Shown piece after piece: positions 1 to 6,629 of a stretch of 9,765 nucleotides of DNA. How positions within the stretch are numbered: position 1 is the stretch's first letter; each line of letters starts with the position of its first letter. Position numbers and translations under genes: made by a program. Below the pieces are notes generated by a model. The model was not told the DNA's origin. It did no database searches and saw only the letters and a list, made by a program, of their open reading frames with translations. The stretch is from Gemmatimonadota bacterium (lineage in GTDB: Bacteria > Gemmatimonadota > Gemmatimonadetes > Gemmatimonadales > Gemmatimonadaceae): contig JARIET010000085.1 in the NCBI GenBank assembly GCA_031127185.1, forward strand, positions 1 to 9,765. Direction: 5' to 3'.

Positions 1-285
1 GGTGCGAAACCCAAGATCGGTGATCTCGGGCACGGCACCGTTGGTCACAACAGTCGCGCGTACGCTCAGGCCGAAGTGGCCGAGTCCGCCGAGCACGCCG
101 CTCTGGCCGAGCGTGCTGCTTCCGGCGGCGATGGAGGTGGCCAACTGGGGCGTGATGAACGTGACCAGATCACGGGCCGTTTCGCACGCCTGCCTGGTTA
201 CCGTCGCGCCGGCGCATTGCGCCTGCAATTGGGCTGCCGTGGCCGCCCAGAAGAATGCCGCGGTCAGCAGAATTCGCTTGATCAT
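1..285 (-). CDS. Exported protein of unknown function, N-terminal part (runs off the window)
   Basis: I do not recognise this gene. The frame opens with ATG at 285 and stays open to base 1, giving the first 95 residues. The N-terminus is a clear Sec signal peptide: positive MIKR, a hydrophobic stretch LLTAAFFWAATAA at residues 6-18, then a likely cleavage around LQA-Q near residue 22. The mature part has two cysteines close together (C24 and C34) that could form a disulfide, followed by a Gly/Ser-rich stretch (about 54-73) and a beta-like stretch near LSVRATVV. This resembles the start of a periplasmic or outer-membrane beta-rich protein, but the rest is missing and function cannot be assigned. 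Its ATG overlaps the purM stop as ATGA (285-282), so it is probably translated from the purM mRNA. A G-rich GGGGG lies about 7 nt before the ATG as a possible ribosome site. Confidence 0.72.
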   Translation of the reverse strand, partial: MIKRILLTAAFFWAATAAQLQAQCAGATVTRQACETARDLVTFITPQLATSIAAGSSTLGQSGVLGGLGHFGLSVRATVVTNGAVPEITDLGFRT

Positions 286-1349
286 TCAACACCCCCGTTA
301 GAGAAGATGACTCGCCCGGTTCCCGGTCGAAGTCTCCCGATGTCCCACGCGGCGACGCCGGCGGACGCGGCATTCGATCGCACGGACGCTGCGCCGATGG
401 TGTCTGCGGCCACGATCATCCCGACGCCCATGTTGAAGGCGCGAAACATCTCGGCTTCGGGCACGCCACCGGCCTCTTGTAAGACGCGGAACACCCCCGG
501 AACGTCCCAGCTATCCGTGTGCACGACCGCGTCCAGATGGGGCGGGAGCGCCCGATCGAGGTTGCCGGGGATGCCACCCCCCGTGATGTGGGCCATGGCG
601 TGAACCTGGGGAAGCACCGGCCGCAAGACGTTCAGGTACGACCGGTGAATGGCAAGAAGCACATCGGCAACCGTCTTACCGCCGGCACCCGGGAACGCAT
701 CGTGCACCCCGAGCTTGAGGCGGTCACGCACAATGGCTCGGGCCAGCGAATACCCGTTTGTGTGCAAACCCGAACTCGCGAGCGCCACCAGAGTGTCGCC
801 TGGCTTCGCGCCGTCACGCGAGATCACCTTCCCCTCCTCAACCGCGCCCACGATGAAACCGGCAAGATCGAAATCCGGGGGCGTGTACACGCCCGGCATT
901 TCCGCGGTCTCGCCCCCCATCAAGGCGCAGCCATTCTCACGACATCCCGCGGCCACGCCCTTCACGATGTCTTCGACCACGGTCGGGATCAACTTGCCGA
1001 ACGCGACGTAGTCGAGGAAGAACAGCGGGATCGCCCCCTGCACAAGAATGTCGTTGACGCAGTGGTTCACCAGATCGTGTCCCACCGTGTCGTGGCGACC
1101 TGCCTCGATAGCCACCTTCACCTTCGTACCGACCCCGTCCGCGCTCGACACGAGCAGTGGCGACTTGAGTTCAGGCGGAACACGGAAGAGTCCGCCGAAG
1201 CCGCCAAAGCTGCCGCGCGAGCCTGCCGTAAAGGTGCTCTCGACGTGCGCCTTGATCCGATGCTTGCTGTCGTCGGCAGCATCGATATCGACGCCCGCGG
1301 ACCGATAATCAAGCGGATCGCCGGTTGCGTCGCGCACTTGGTTGGTCAC
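282..1349 (-). CDS. purM: Phosphoribosylformylglycinamidine cyclo-ligase (AIR synthetase)
   Basis: This cytoplasmic enzyme closes formylglycinamidine ribonucleotide with ATP to aminoimidazole ribonucleotide, the fifth step of purine synthesis. The 355-residue length is normal for PurM. Visible family motifs are YRSAGVDIDA (15-24), the glycine-rich FGGFGGLF (48-55), the nucleotide-binding DGVGTKVK (71-78), HDLVNHCVNDILVQGA (91-106), the hallmark GGETAEMPGVY (145-155), then SSGLHTNGYSLAR and ITGGGIPGN further on. The start is GTG at 1349; it overlaps the stop of the upstream kinase as GTGA and has a GGAAG ribosome-site candidate at 1354-1358. The next codons (TNQVRD) lead directly into the conserved N-terminus. 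The stop (284-282) overlaps the ATG of the exported protein. It is the only purine-synthesis gene in the window, so it is not in a pur cluster here, but sits behind argS and a kinase gene. Identification is secure. Confidence 0.97.
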   Translation of the reverse strand: MTNQVRDATGDPLDYRSAGVDIDAADDSKHRIKAHVESTFTAGSRGSFGGFGGLFRVPPELKSPLLVSSADGVGTKVKVAIEAGRHDTVGHDLVNHCVNDILVQGAIPLFFLDYVAFGKLIPTVVEDIVKGVAAGCRENGCALMGGETAEMPGVYTPPDFDLAGFIVGAVEEGKVISRDGAKPGDTLVALASSGLHTNGYSLARAIVRDRLKLGVHDAFPGAGGKTVADVLLAIHRSYLNVLRPVLPQVHAMAHITGGGIPGNLDRALPPHLDAVVHTDSWDVPGVFRVLQEAGGVPEAEMFRAFNMGVGMIVAADTIGAASVRSNAASAGVAAWDIGRLRPGTGRVIFSNGGVE

Positions 1350-2260
1350 AGGGCTTCCGCGTCAAAGGTGACGAGACGGTGGAACTCGGCAACTCTTCGG
1401 CTGATGTCATCTGGCGTGATCTCGAGCAGTCGCGCGATGGAGAAGCCTTCCACCACGAATGACCCCATGGCTGATCCAAACACCACGGCCCGGCGCATGT
1501 TGGCTTCACTCAGGTCGTCGGTACGGGCGAGATAGCCCATGAATCCTCCGGCGAACGAATCGCCGGCGCCCGTGGGGTCGAACACGTCCTCCAGCGGGTA
1601 CGCTGGCGCGAAGAACACCCGATTCGCATGGAACATGAAGGCCCCGTGCTCGCCCTTCTTGATGATCACGGTTCGCGGCCCCTTCGACAGGATCCAGCGC
1701 GCTGCCTTCACCAGGTTCGCCTGCTCGGTGAGCTGGCGCGCCTCGGCATCGTTGAGCGTGATCAGGTCAACTTTCTCGAGTAACGCCAAGAGGTCGGCTC
1801 GTCGGCTCTCGATCCAGAAGTTCATCGTGTCGCAGGCGACAAGCGTCGGCTTCTCCACTTGCTGAAGTACATCCAGCTGAAGGCGTGGGTCGATGTTGCC
1901 AAGGAAGACGTATTTCGCACGGCGGAACTGGGGCGGAATTTTGGGCCGGAAGTGCGAAAACACTCCCAGCCGGGTCTCGAGGGTTTCTGCCGAGTTCAAG
2001 TCGTGCCGGTATCGCCCCCTCCAGCGGAACGACTCGCCCTCCATCTGCTCAAGGCCCGAAAGATCTACGCCGCGTGCGGCGAGATCCTGCAGTTTCTGAA
2101 TTGGATAGTCGCTCCCCACCACGCCCACGAGCTGCACCCGCGTGTGGTGCGACGCGCTTGCGGCGAAGTACGTGGCCGACCCGCCGAGTGCGTCATCAGC
2201 GCGACCGAAAGGCGTTTCCACGGAATCAAGGGCGACGGACCCGACAACAAGAACACTCAC
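1346..2260 (-). CDS. PfkB-family (ribokinase-like) sugar or nucleoside kinase, substrate unknown
   Basis: A 304-residue member of the ribokinase/PfkB fold, which moves the gamma-phosphate of ATP to a hydroxyl of a sugar, nucleoside or related compound. The N-terminal strand LVVGSVALDSVETPFG (4-19) and the GGSATYFAASA stretch (26-36) match the PfkB substrate-binding region. The second signature, DPTGAGDSFAGGF (228-240), carries the anion-hole GAGD with D234 as the expected catalytic base. VDLITLNDAEA (164-174) is the usual 'N-x-x-E' region. The stretch LGNIDPRLQLDVL and VACDTMNFWI in the middle (120-150) looks characteristic of one subfamily, but I cannot name its substrate. The start is GTG at 2260, overlapping the argS stop as GTGA, with a good GGAG site at 2266-2269. 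It is coupled to purM downstream, which makes a nucleoside or ribose-type substrate reasonable, but this is inference only. Confidence 0.93.
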   Translation of the reverse strand: MSVLVVGSVALDSVETPFGRADDALGGSATYFAASASHHTRVQLVGVVGSDYPIQKLQDLAARGVDLSGLEQMEGESFRWRGRYRHDLNSAETLETRLGVFSHFRPKIPPQFRRAKYVFLGNIDPRLQLDVLQQVEKPTLVACDTMNFWIESRRADLLALLEKVDLITLNDAEARQLTEQANLVKAARWILSKGPRTVIIKKGEHGAFMFHANRVFFAPAYPLEDVFDPTGAGDSFAGGFMGYLARTDDLSEANMRRAVVFGSAMGSFVVEGFSIARLLEITPDDISRRVAEFHRLVTFDAEAL

Positions 2261-3945
2261 ATCCGCTCCGGGGCAGAAATTCCAAGGACGCCAAGCGCGT
2301 TGGCGATGACGATGCGGGCCGCCTTTGCGAGCGCGAGCCTGGCCTGCATCACGGCGGCGTCATCGACCAGCACGTGCTGTTTGTGGTACCAGAGATGGAC
2401 CAGACGCGCGGTCTCGTGCAGCCAGTTGGCCACGCGATGGGGCTCGAGCGCATCGGTCGCGCCCGCGAGGAGCGAGGGCCAGTCCAGCAGCGCCTTGATC
2501 AGTTCCCGCTCTTCCGGGGCCGCGAGCTTCGCCCAATCGACACCGACGCCGGTCACGTTCACCGGATCCACATTGCCAACCCGGAAGATTCCCGAGAGTC
2601 GCGCGTGCGCCATCTGGATGTAGTAGACCGGGTTTTCTTCCGATTGGGAACGCGCCAGGTCCACGTCGAACACCAGCTGACTCTCCCCTTTGCGCATCAG
2701 GAAGAAGTACCGCACCGCATCACGACCCACTTCGTCGATGAGGTCACGAACCGTGACGTAGCTGCCGGCCCGCTTGGAGATCTTCACCTCTTCGCCGGCG
2801 CGCATCACGGTGACCATCTGATGCAGCACGTATTCCGGATAGCCGGCGGGGACACCCATCTCGAGCGCCTGCAGTCCGGCGCGTACGCGGGTGACCGTGC
2901 TGTGGTGGTCGGCGCCCTGCACATCGATGGCACGCGTGAAACCGCGCTTCCACTTCGTAACGTGGTAGGCGACGTCGGGTACGAAATACGTTGGCTCGCC
3001 CCCCTTCTCTGCGCTGCGCACCATCACGCGGTCCTTGTCGTCGCCGAAGTCGGTGGTGCGGAGCCAGACGGCTCCGTCCTGCTCAAAGGTGTGCCCGGCC
3101 GACCTCAGCGCCGCGATCGTTTCCTCCACCTTCTTTTCGCTGTAGAGCGACGACTCGAGGTAATAGACATCGAACTGAACGCCGAACGCCTTGAGGTCCG
3201 TGTCCTGTTCAGCCCGCAGGCTGGCGACCGCCGCCATCCGCAGGGCATCCCGAAGTGCGGCGTCAGCGTCCCATTGCGTGCGCAGCGCTTCCAAAACCAC
3301 ATCGGCGCTGACGCTTCGTTCGCGGGCAATCTGCGCCACGCACGCCGCTGCAACGTCTTTCACGTACTCGCCGTGATAGTGGTCGTCGGCCAGCGGCGCC
3401 CCAATGGCGCGGAGGCGAACACTGTCGCGAAGTCGCTCGATCTGTCCGCCGCCGTCGTTGTAGTAGAACTCGCGCGTGACCGTCCACCCGGCGTGCCCAA
3501 GCAGCGATGCAATCGCATCACCGAGCGCCGCCTGCCGCCCGTGGCCCACGTGGAGCGGGCCCGTGGGATTCGCGGACACAAACTCGATGTTGACGGGACG
3601 GCCGGCGCCTGAGTTCGCGCGACCGAAGGCATCGCCGGCCGCGATTACTCCGGCGAGCGCGGACGCGAGATCGCCGGCGTCGAGGCGAAAGTTGATGAAG
3701 CCTGGGCCCGCGATGGACGAATCTGCCACGCCGGCGGAGGCGGGGTCCATGGCGGCAAGCAGGGCCTTGGCAATGTCCTGCGGCTTCTGGCGCAGCGGTT
3801 TGGCGAGTGCCATCGCTGCATTCGTGGCCCAATCGCCGTGCGACGGATCGCGCGGGCGTTCCAGGACCGGGTCAAACCCGACAGGCGCTCCGATGGTCGC
3901 GGCCGCCCGCGCCACCTCGGCGCGAAGGCGTGACTCGGCGCTCAC
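2257..3945 (-). CDS. argS: Arginyl-tRNA synthetase
   Basis: Class I synthetase that charges tRNA-Arg with arginine in the cytoplasm. Its 562 residues fit the bacterial family. In order: an N-terminal tRNA D-loop-recognition domain with DPSHGDWATNAAMALAK (33-49); the catalytic Rossmann core starting at VNIEFVSANPTGPLHVGH (118-135), where HVGH is the HIGH motif; the DHHSTVTRV region (346-354); KISKRAG (388-394) in place of the KMSKS loop, followed by the conserved DLIDEVGRDAVRYFF; and the helical DALR-type anticodon-binding domain from about YYIQMAHARL (441-450) to the end. The start is GTG at 3945, overlapping the stop of the FmdB-type gene as GTGA. No Shine-Dalgarno sequence is visible there, so coupling to the upstream gene may supply the ribosomes. 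The stop overlaps the GTG of the kinase gene. Nothing appears truncated. Confidence 0.97.
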   Translation of the reverse strand: MSAESRLRAEVARAAATIGAPVGFDPVLERPRDPSHGDWATNAAMALAKPLRQKPQDIAKALLAAMDPASAGVADSSIAGPGFINFRLDAGDLASALAGVIAAGDAFGRANSGAGRPVNIEFVSANPTGPLHVGHGRQAALGDAIASLLGHAGWTVTREFYYNDGGGQIERLRDSVRLRAIGAPLADDHYHGEYVKDVAAACVAQIARERSVSADVVLEALRTQWDADAALRDALRMAAVASLRAEQDTDLKAFGVQFDVYYLESSLYSEKKVEETIAALRSAGHTFEQDGAVWLRTTDFGDDKDRVMVRSAEKGGEPTYFVPDVAYHVTKWKRGFTRAIDVQGADHHSTVTRVRAGLQALEMGVPAGYPEYVLHQMVTVMRAGEEVKISKRAGSYVTVRDLIDEVGRDAVRYFFLMRKGESQLVFDVDLARSQSEENPVYYIQMAHARLSGIFRVGNVDPVNVTGVGVDWAKLAAPEERELIKALLDWPSLLAGATDALEPHRVANWLHETARLVHLWYHKQHVLVDDAAVMQARLALAKAARIVIANALGVLGISAPERM

Positions 3946-4298
3946 GTGTCGCCGCTGCCGCTTGGCGCTGGCGCCTTGGTCTCAGCCGGCTTTGTCGGCT
4001 TGGCTGCGGAATCGGTCGGCTTGGCATCACCCGCCGCAGTCGTTTCGCCTGACTTAGCCGTCGCCGATTTCGTCGCGGCCGACTTGGCGGCAGCGCGCTG
4101 GTCTTTCTTGCCGTCCTTGCCGTAGTCGGTGATGTAGAAGCCGCTGCCCTTGAAGAGCAGTCCACCGCCGGCGGAGATCTGGCGCATGGCCGCCTTGCCG
4201 CAGGTGGGGCAGGTCATCGCGGACGACGCCTCACTGATGCGGAGCACGAAGTGCTCGAAATCGTGCCCGTCCGGGCAGCGGTATTCATAGGTTGGCAC
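3942..4298 (-). CDS. FmdB-family zinc-ribbon protein with a low-complexity tail
   Basis: A 118-residue small protein of the FmdB/CxxC_CXXC_SSSS regulatory family. The first 60 residues carry the family pattern: MPTYEYRC (1-8), CPTC (30-33), then the ISAGGGLLFKGSGFYITDY stretch (41-59). The usual first knuckle, CxxCGH, is here CPDGH (C8 to H12), so only three cysteines remain (C8, C30, C33) and H12 may be the fourth zinc ligand. Residues 61-118 are a disordered tail rich in Ala, Lys, Thr and Pro. The molecular role of this family is not established; suggestions range from regulation to a ribosome-linked zinc store. The start is GTG at 4298, fixed by the invariant PTYEYRC. The gene heads the overlapping operon with argS, since its stop overlaps the argS start. 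A TAnnTTT-like box lies 6 nt before the GTG and there is no Shine-Dalgarno sequence. Confidence 0.92.
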   Translation of the reverse strand: MPTYEYRCPDGHDFEHFVLRISEASSAMTCPTCGKAAMRQISAGGGLLFKGSGFYITDYGKDGKKDQRAAAKSAATKSATAKSGETTAAGDAKPTDSAAKPTKPAETKAPAPSGSGDT

Positions 4299-4304
4299 AG
4301 CCGT

Positions 4305-4312
4305 GAAATTTA
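4305..4312 (-). promoter_or_regulatory. Candidate promoter box TAAATTTC before the FmdB-argS-kinase-purM operon
   Basis: The 60-nt gap upstream of the FmdB gene holds an AT-rich island in very GC-rich DNA. It reads TAAATTTC on the minus strand and matches 7 of 8 positions of the Bacteroidota -7 consensus TAnnTTTG. Only 6 nt separate it from the GTG start, so a transcript would begin at or almost at the start codon. A weak -35-like CTGCCA lies 18 nt upstream of the TAAATT hexamer. This is the largest gap before the five-gene overlapping block, which is where an operon promoter is expected. The identification rests on pattern and position only. Confidence 0.35.
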
Positions 4313-4358
4313 TCCCCGTGTGCCCGCTGATGGCAGTGCGCGCCGCCCAGCCGACCGG

Positions 4359-4976
4359 CTAGAACAGCGTCAACGCGAGCCCTGCCGTCAGGACGTCAGT
4401 GCTCACCTTGGCCCCGCTGTTTGACCGCCCGATCAGCGCCTGTGTGCGGCCGCTGAAGAGATACTGGGCGTATGCCGTGACGGCCATGGAGTCGCGGAAC
4501 CTGAAGTCACGTCCGATCCCGACGGTGCTGCCGAGGTTCGACGCGTTCATCTTGAGGGCCCCGACGTCCGGGAACGTGACGTGCATTCGTGCGACGGCCA
4601 TGCCGACCCCAATGCTGAGAAAGACATCCTCCTCGGGCCGCGGGTAGAGGAGCATGCCAAGCGTGTACCACGACAAGGCCCAGGAACCGGGACCGGTCGG
4701 CGTGGTGATGTCCTGTCGGAACAGGTTGGCCTCAGCCACAATCGCAAATTGGGAGGCGAGGTGCGCACCGCCGCGAATGAGGAAACTCGGACCGCTCGTG
4801 CGAGAGGCGGAGCAATCCGGCACGCACGACACCCCGGCGGTACTCGCGGCGACCCCAAACGAAGACGTCAGGCCTTGCCTTCCGGCATCAACGTCCTGAC
4901 CGCCCGCGGGATCCGCCGCGGCACACAGGGCGGCACCGATGACAGCCGCCGCGGCGGCATGACTCCTCAAGAACAT
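4359..4976 (-). CDS. Small outer-membrane beta-barrel-like protein
   Basis: A 205-residue exported protein, probably an 8-stranded-type outer-membrane barrel; no specific function can be given. The N-terminus has a signal peptide (MFLRSH, then the Ala-rich hydrophobic stretch to about residue 20, with cleavage likely near AGGQ, residue 27). The mature part alternates short amphipathic strands with turns, for example PSFLIRGGAH, FAIVAEANLFRQ, SWYTLGMLLYPR, DVFLSIGVGMAVARM, MAVTAYAQYLF and VLTAGLALTLF. The final residue is Phe in the pattern aromatic/hydrophobic-x-F, typical of substrates of the BAM assembly machine. A CVPDC pair (C51, C55) near the start of the mature protein could be a disulfide loop. 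ATG at 4976 is preceded by GGAG 12 nt upstream and by a TAnnTTT-like box 4 nt upstream. It lies 48 nt after the mutase gene and could be co-transcribed or have its own promoter. Confidence 0.8.
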   Translation of the reverse strand: MFLRSHAAAAAVIGAALCAAADPAGGQDVDAGRQGLTSSFGVAASTAGVSCVPDCSASRTSGPSFLIRGGAHLASQFAIVAEANLFRQDITTPTGPGSWALSWYTLGMLLYPRPEEDVFLSIGVGMAVARMHVTFPDVGALKMNASNLGSTVGIGRDFRFRDSMAVTAYAQYLFSGRTQALIGRSNSGAKVSTDVLTAGLALTLF

Positions 4977-4980
4977 CGTG

Positions 4981-4988
4981 GAAAGCTA
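4981..4988 (-). promoter_or_regulatory. Candidate promoter box TAGCTTTC before the beta-barrel gene
   Basis: In the 48-nt gap after the mutase gene the minus strand reads TAGCTTTC, matching 7 of 8 positions of TAnnTTTG, and it ends 4 nt before the ATG at 4976. A -35-like GTCACA lies 18 nt upstream of the TAGCTT hexamer. The position mirrors the boxes before the fbp and FmdB genes. An alternative reading is that translation uses the GGAG 12 nt before the ATG and the gene is simply carried on the fbp-mutase mRNA. Confidence 0.28.
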
Positions 4989-5024
4989 CTCCGGCAGCGC
5001 CGCATTTGTGACGAAACGGGTGGT

Positions 5025-6608
5025 TCAGCCCACGCGGTGGCGGCCGAAACGCGCTTCGAGGGTGTCGCTGATTTCGCCGACGGTTGCGCGCGCGCGAACC
5101 GCAGCGAGCAGTGAATCCATGAAACCGCTCCCTTGAGACCCCACGCGCGCCGCCGCAGTTCCCAACGCGCTGAGCGCGGCGTTCGCCTCCACTGCGTTGC
5201 GCCGCGCCCGGGTGGCGCGGACGCGATCCACCTGCCCGGCCTCGAGGGCCCGGAAATCCGGCGCAGGCACGACGGGCACCGCGGAACCGTCGGCGAACTG
5301 GTTGACGCCAACAATCACCCGTTCGCCAGCTTCCACCGCGCGTTGGTGGGCGTACGCGCTGCGGGCAATCTCGTCCTGGAAGAAGGCCGCCTCGATCGCA
5401 GGTACAGCCCCGCCCTTCGCCGCAACATCGCCCAGGAGTGCCAGCGCGCGGCGTTCGATCTCGTCCGTCAGCGACTCGATGAAATACGAGCCCGCCAGCG
5501 GGTCCGGCGTGGATGCCGTCCCGCTCTCGTACGCAATGATTTGTTGCGTGCGCAGGGCCAGGGTCGCCGCCTCGGCCGTCGGCAGCGCGAGCGCTTCATC
5601 GTAGCCGTTGGTGTGCAGCGACTGCGTGCCCCCGAGCGCCGCTGCCAGCGCCTGCACGGTCACCCGCACGACATTGTTGAGCGGCTGCTGAGCGGTGAGG
5701 GTGACTCCGCCAGTCTGCGTGTGGAACCGGAGCCGACAGCTGGCTTCGGACGCATGAAACCGCGTCTTCATCAGGCGGGCCCAGATTCGGCGCGCCGCGC
5801 GAAACTTGGCGACCTCCTCGAAGAGATCGTTGTGGCAGGCGAAGAAGAACGACAGGCGCGGCGCAAACGCGTCAACCGCAAGCCCGGCGGCGAGCGCGGT
5901 TTCCACATAGGCGACGGCGTTAGCAAAGGTGAAGGCGAGTTCCTGCACCGCCGTCGCTCCCGCCTCGCGCATGTGGTAACCGGAAATCGAAATCGGATTC
6001 CAATTTGGCACCGAGTCGGCACAGAACCTGAACGTCTCGGCCACGAGCTGGAGCGATGGCGCCGGGGGGTAGATGTAGGTCCCGCGGGCGACGTATTCCT
6101 TGAGAATGTCGTTCTGGATGGTGCCGGAAAGTTTGTCGCGCGAAACGCCGCGCTCTTCGCCCACCACGCAGTACATCGCCAGCAGCGTTGCCGCCGTGGC
6201 GTTGATCGTCATCGACGTCGAGACTGTATCGAGCGGAATGCCGTCGAGCAGCGTATGCAAGTCGTCAACGGAATCAATCGCAACGCCCACGCGGCCCACT
6301 TCGCCGGCGGCGCGCGGTGAATCCGAATCGATTCCCATCTGCGTCGGCAGATCGAAAGCGACCGAAAGACCCGTCTGCCCGGCGTCGAGGAGGTGGCGAA
6401 AGCGCGCGTTCGTTTCCGCCGCTGTGCCGAAGCCCGCGTATTGACGCATGGTCCATAAGCGCCCGCGGTACATCGTCGCCTGCACACCGCGTGTGTACGG
6501 AAACTGCCCGGGATCCGCGATGTCGCTTGCGTAATCGCCTGGCGCATCGGCGGGGCGGTACACCGGCGCCACCGGGATGCCGCTGGGCGTCAGGCGGTCT
6601 TCGGCCAT
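5025..6608 (-). CDS. mcmA1: Methylmalonyl-CoA mutase, stand-alone large (catalytic) subunit
   Basis: Catalyses the B12-dependent carbon-skeleton exchange between (R)-methylmalonyl-CoA and succinyl-CoA, joining propionyl-CoA metabolism to the citric acid cycle. All 527 residues correspond to the CoA-binding TIM-barrel domain. Family motifs include WTMRQYAGF (52-60), [17 protein letters not shown] (80-96), [21 protein letters not shown] (162-182, described by its ends), SISGYHM (207-213), [22 protein letters not shown], and the end motif [11 protein letters not shown]. Aligning by eye to the Propionibacterium enzyme, Y57, R175 and H212 correspond to Y89, R207 and H244, all with the same offset of 32. 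Tyr plus Arg favours methylmalonyl-CoA over isobutyryl-CoA or 2-hydroxyisobutyryl-CoA as substrate. The C-terminal B12-binding domain with its DxHxxG motif is absent, so a separate small subunit must be encoded elsewhere. ATG at 6608 lies 21 nt after the fbp stop, with only a weak GGAA site. Confidence 0.94.
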   Translation of the reverse strand: MAEDRLTPSGIPVAPVYRPADAPGDYASDIADPGQFPYTRGVQATMYRGRLWTMRQYAGFGTAAETNARFRHLLDAGQTGLSVAFDLPTQMGIDSDSPRAAGEVGRVGVAIDSVDDLHTLLDGIPLDTVSTSMTINATAATLLAMYCVVGEERGVSRDKLSGTIQNDILKEYVARGTYIYPPAPSLQLVAETFRFCADSVPNWNPISISGYHMREAGATAVQELAFTFANAVAYVETALAAGLAVDAFAPRLSFFFACHNDLFEEVAKFRAARRIWARLMKTRFHASEASCRLRFHTQTGGVTLTAQQPLNNVVRVTVQALAAALGGTQSLHTNGYDEALALPTAEAATLALRTQQIIAYESGTASTPDPLAGSYFIESLTDEIERRALALLGDVAAKGGAVPAIEAAFFQDEIARSAYAHQRAVEAGERVIVGVNQFADGSAVPVVPAPDFRALEAGQVDRVRATRARRNAVEANAALSALGTAAARVGSQGSGFMDSLLAAVRARATVGEISDTLEARFGRHRVG

Positions 6609-6629
6609 GGGTCGTTCCGCGAGGCTGAG

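Noticed and set aside
519..1535. 338-codon open frame on the plus strand opposite purM
   Set aside because: Antisense to purM, no family motifs, composition typical of a shadow frame.
1885..3612. Very long open frame on the plus strand (575 codons) opposite argS and the kinase gene
   Set aside because: It lies antisense to two well-identified genes, crosses their junction, is rich in Arg, Ala, Gly and His without recognisable motifs, and is expected in GC-rich DNA from codon bias on the other strand.
4349..4360. Short inverted repeat AGCC-GACC-GGCT at the end of the beta-barrel gene, as a terminator
   Set aside because: Only four base pairs around a four-base loop, overlapping the stop codon, with no T-run after it. 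Not enough for an intrinsic terminator.
6048..6068. PSLQ in the mutase instead of PSMR, first read as loss of the substrate-binding Arg207
   Set aside because: Counting from the conserved Gln of GTIQ shows that Arg207 corresponds to R175 in VARGTY, which is present. The PSLQ change is outside that position, so an isobutyryl-type specificity is not supported.
5133..6320. 395-codon open frame on the plus strand opposite the mutase gene
   Set aside because: Antisense shadow of a conserved enzyme, Arg-rich and motif-free.
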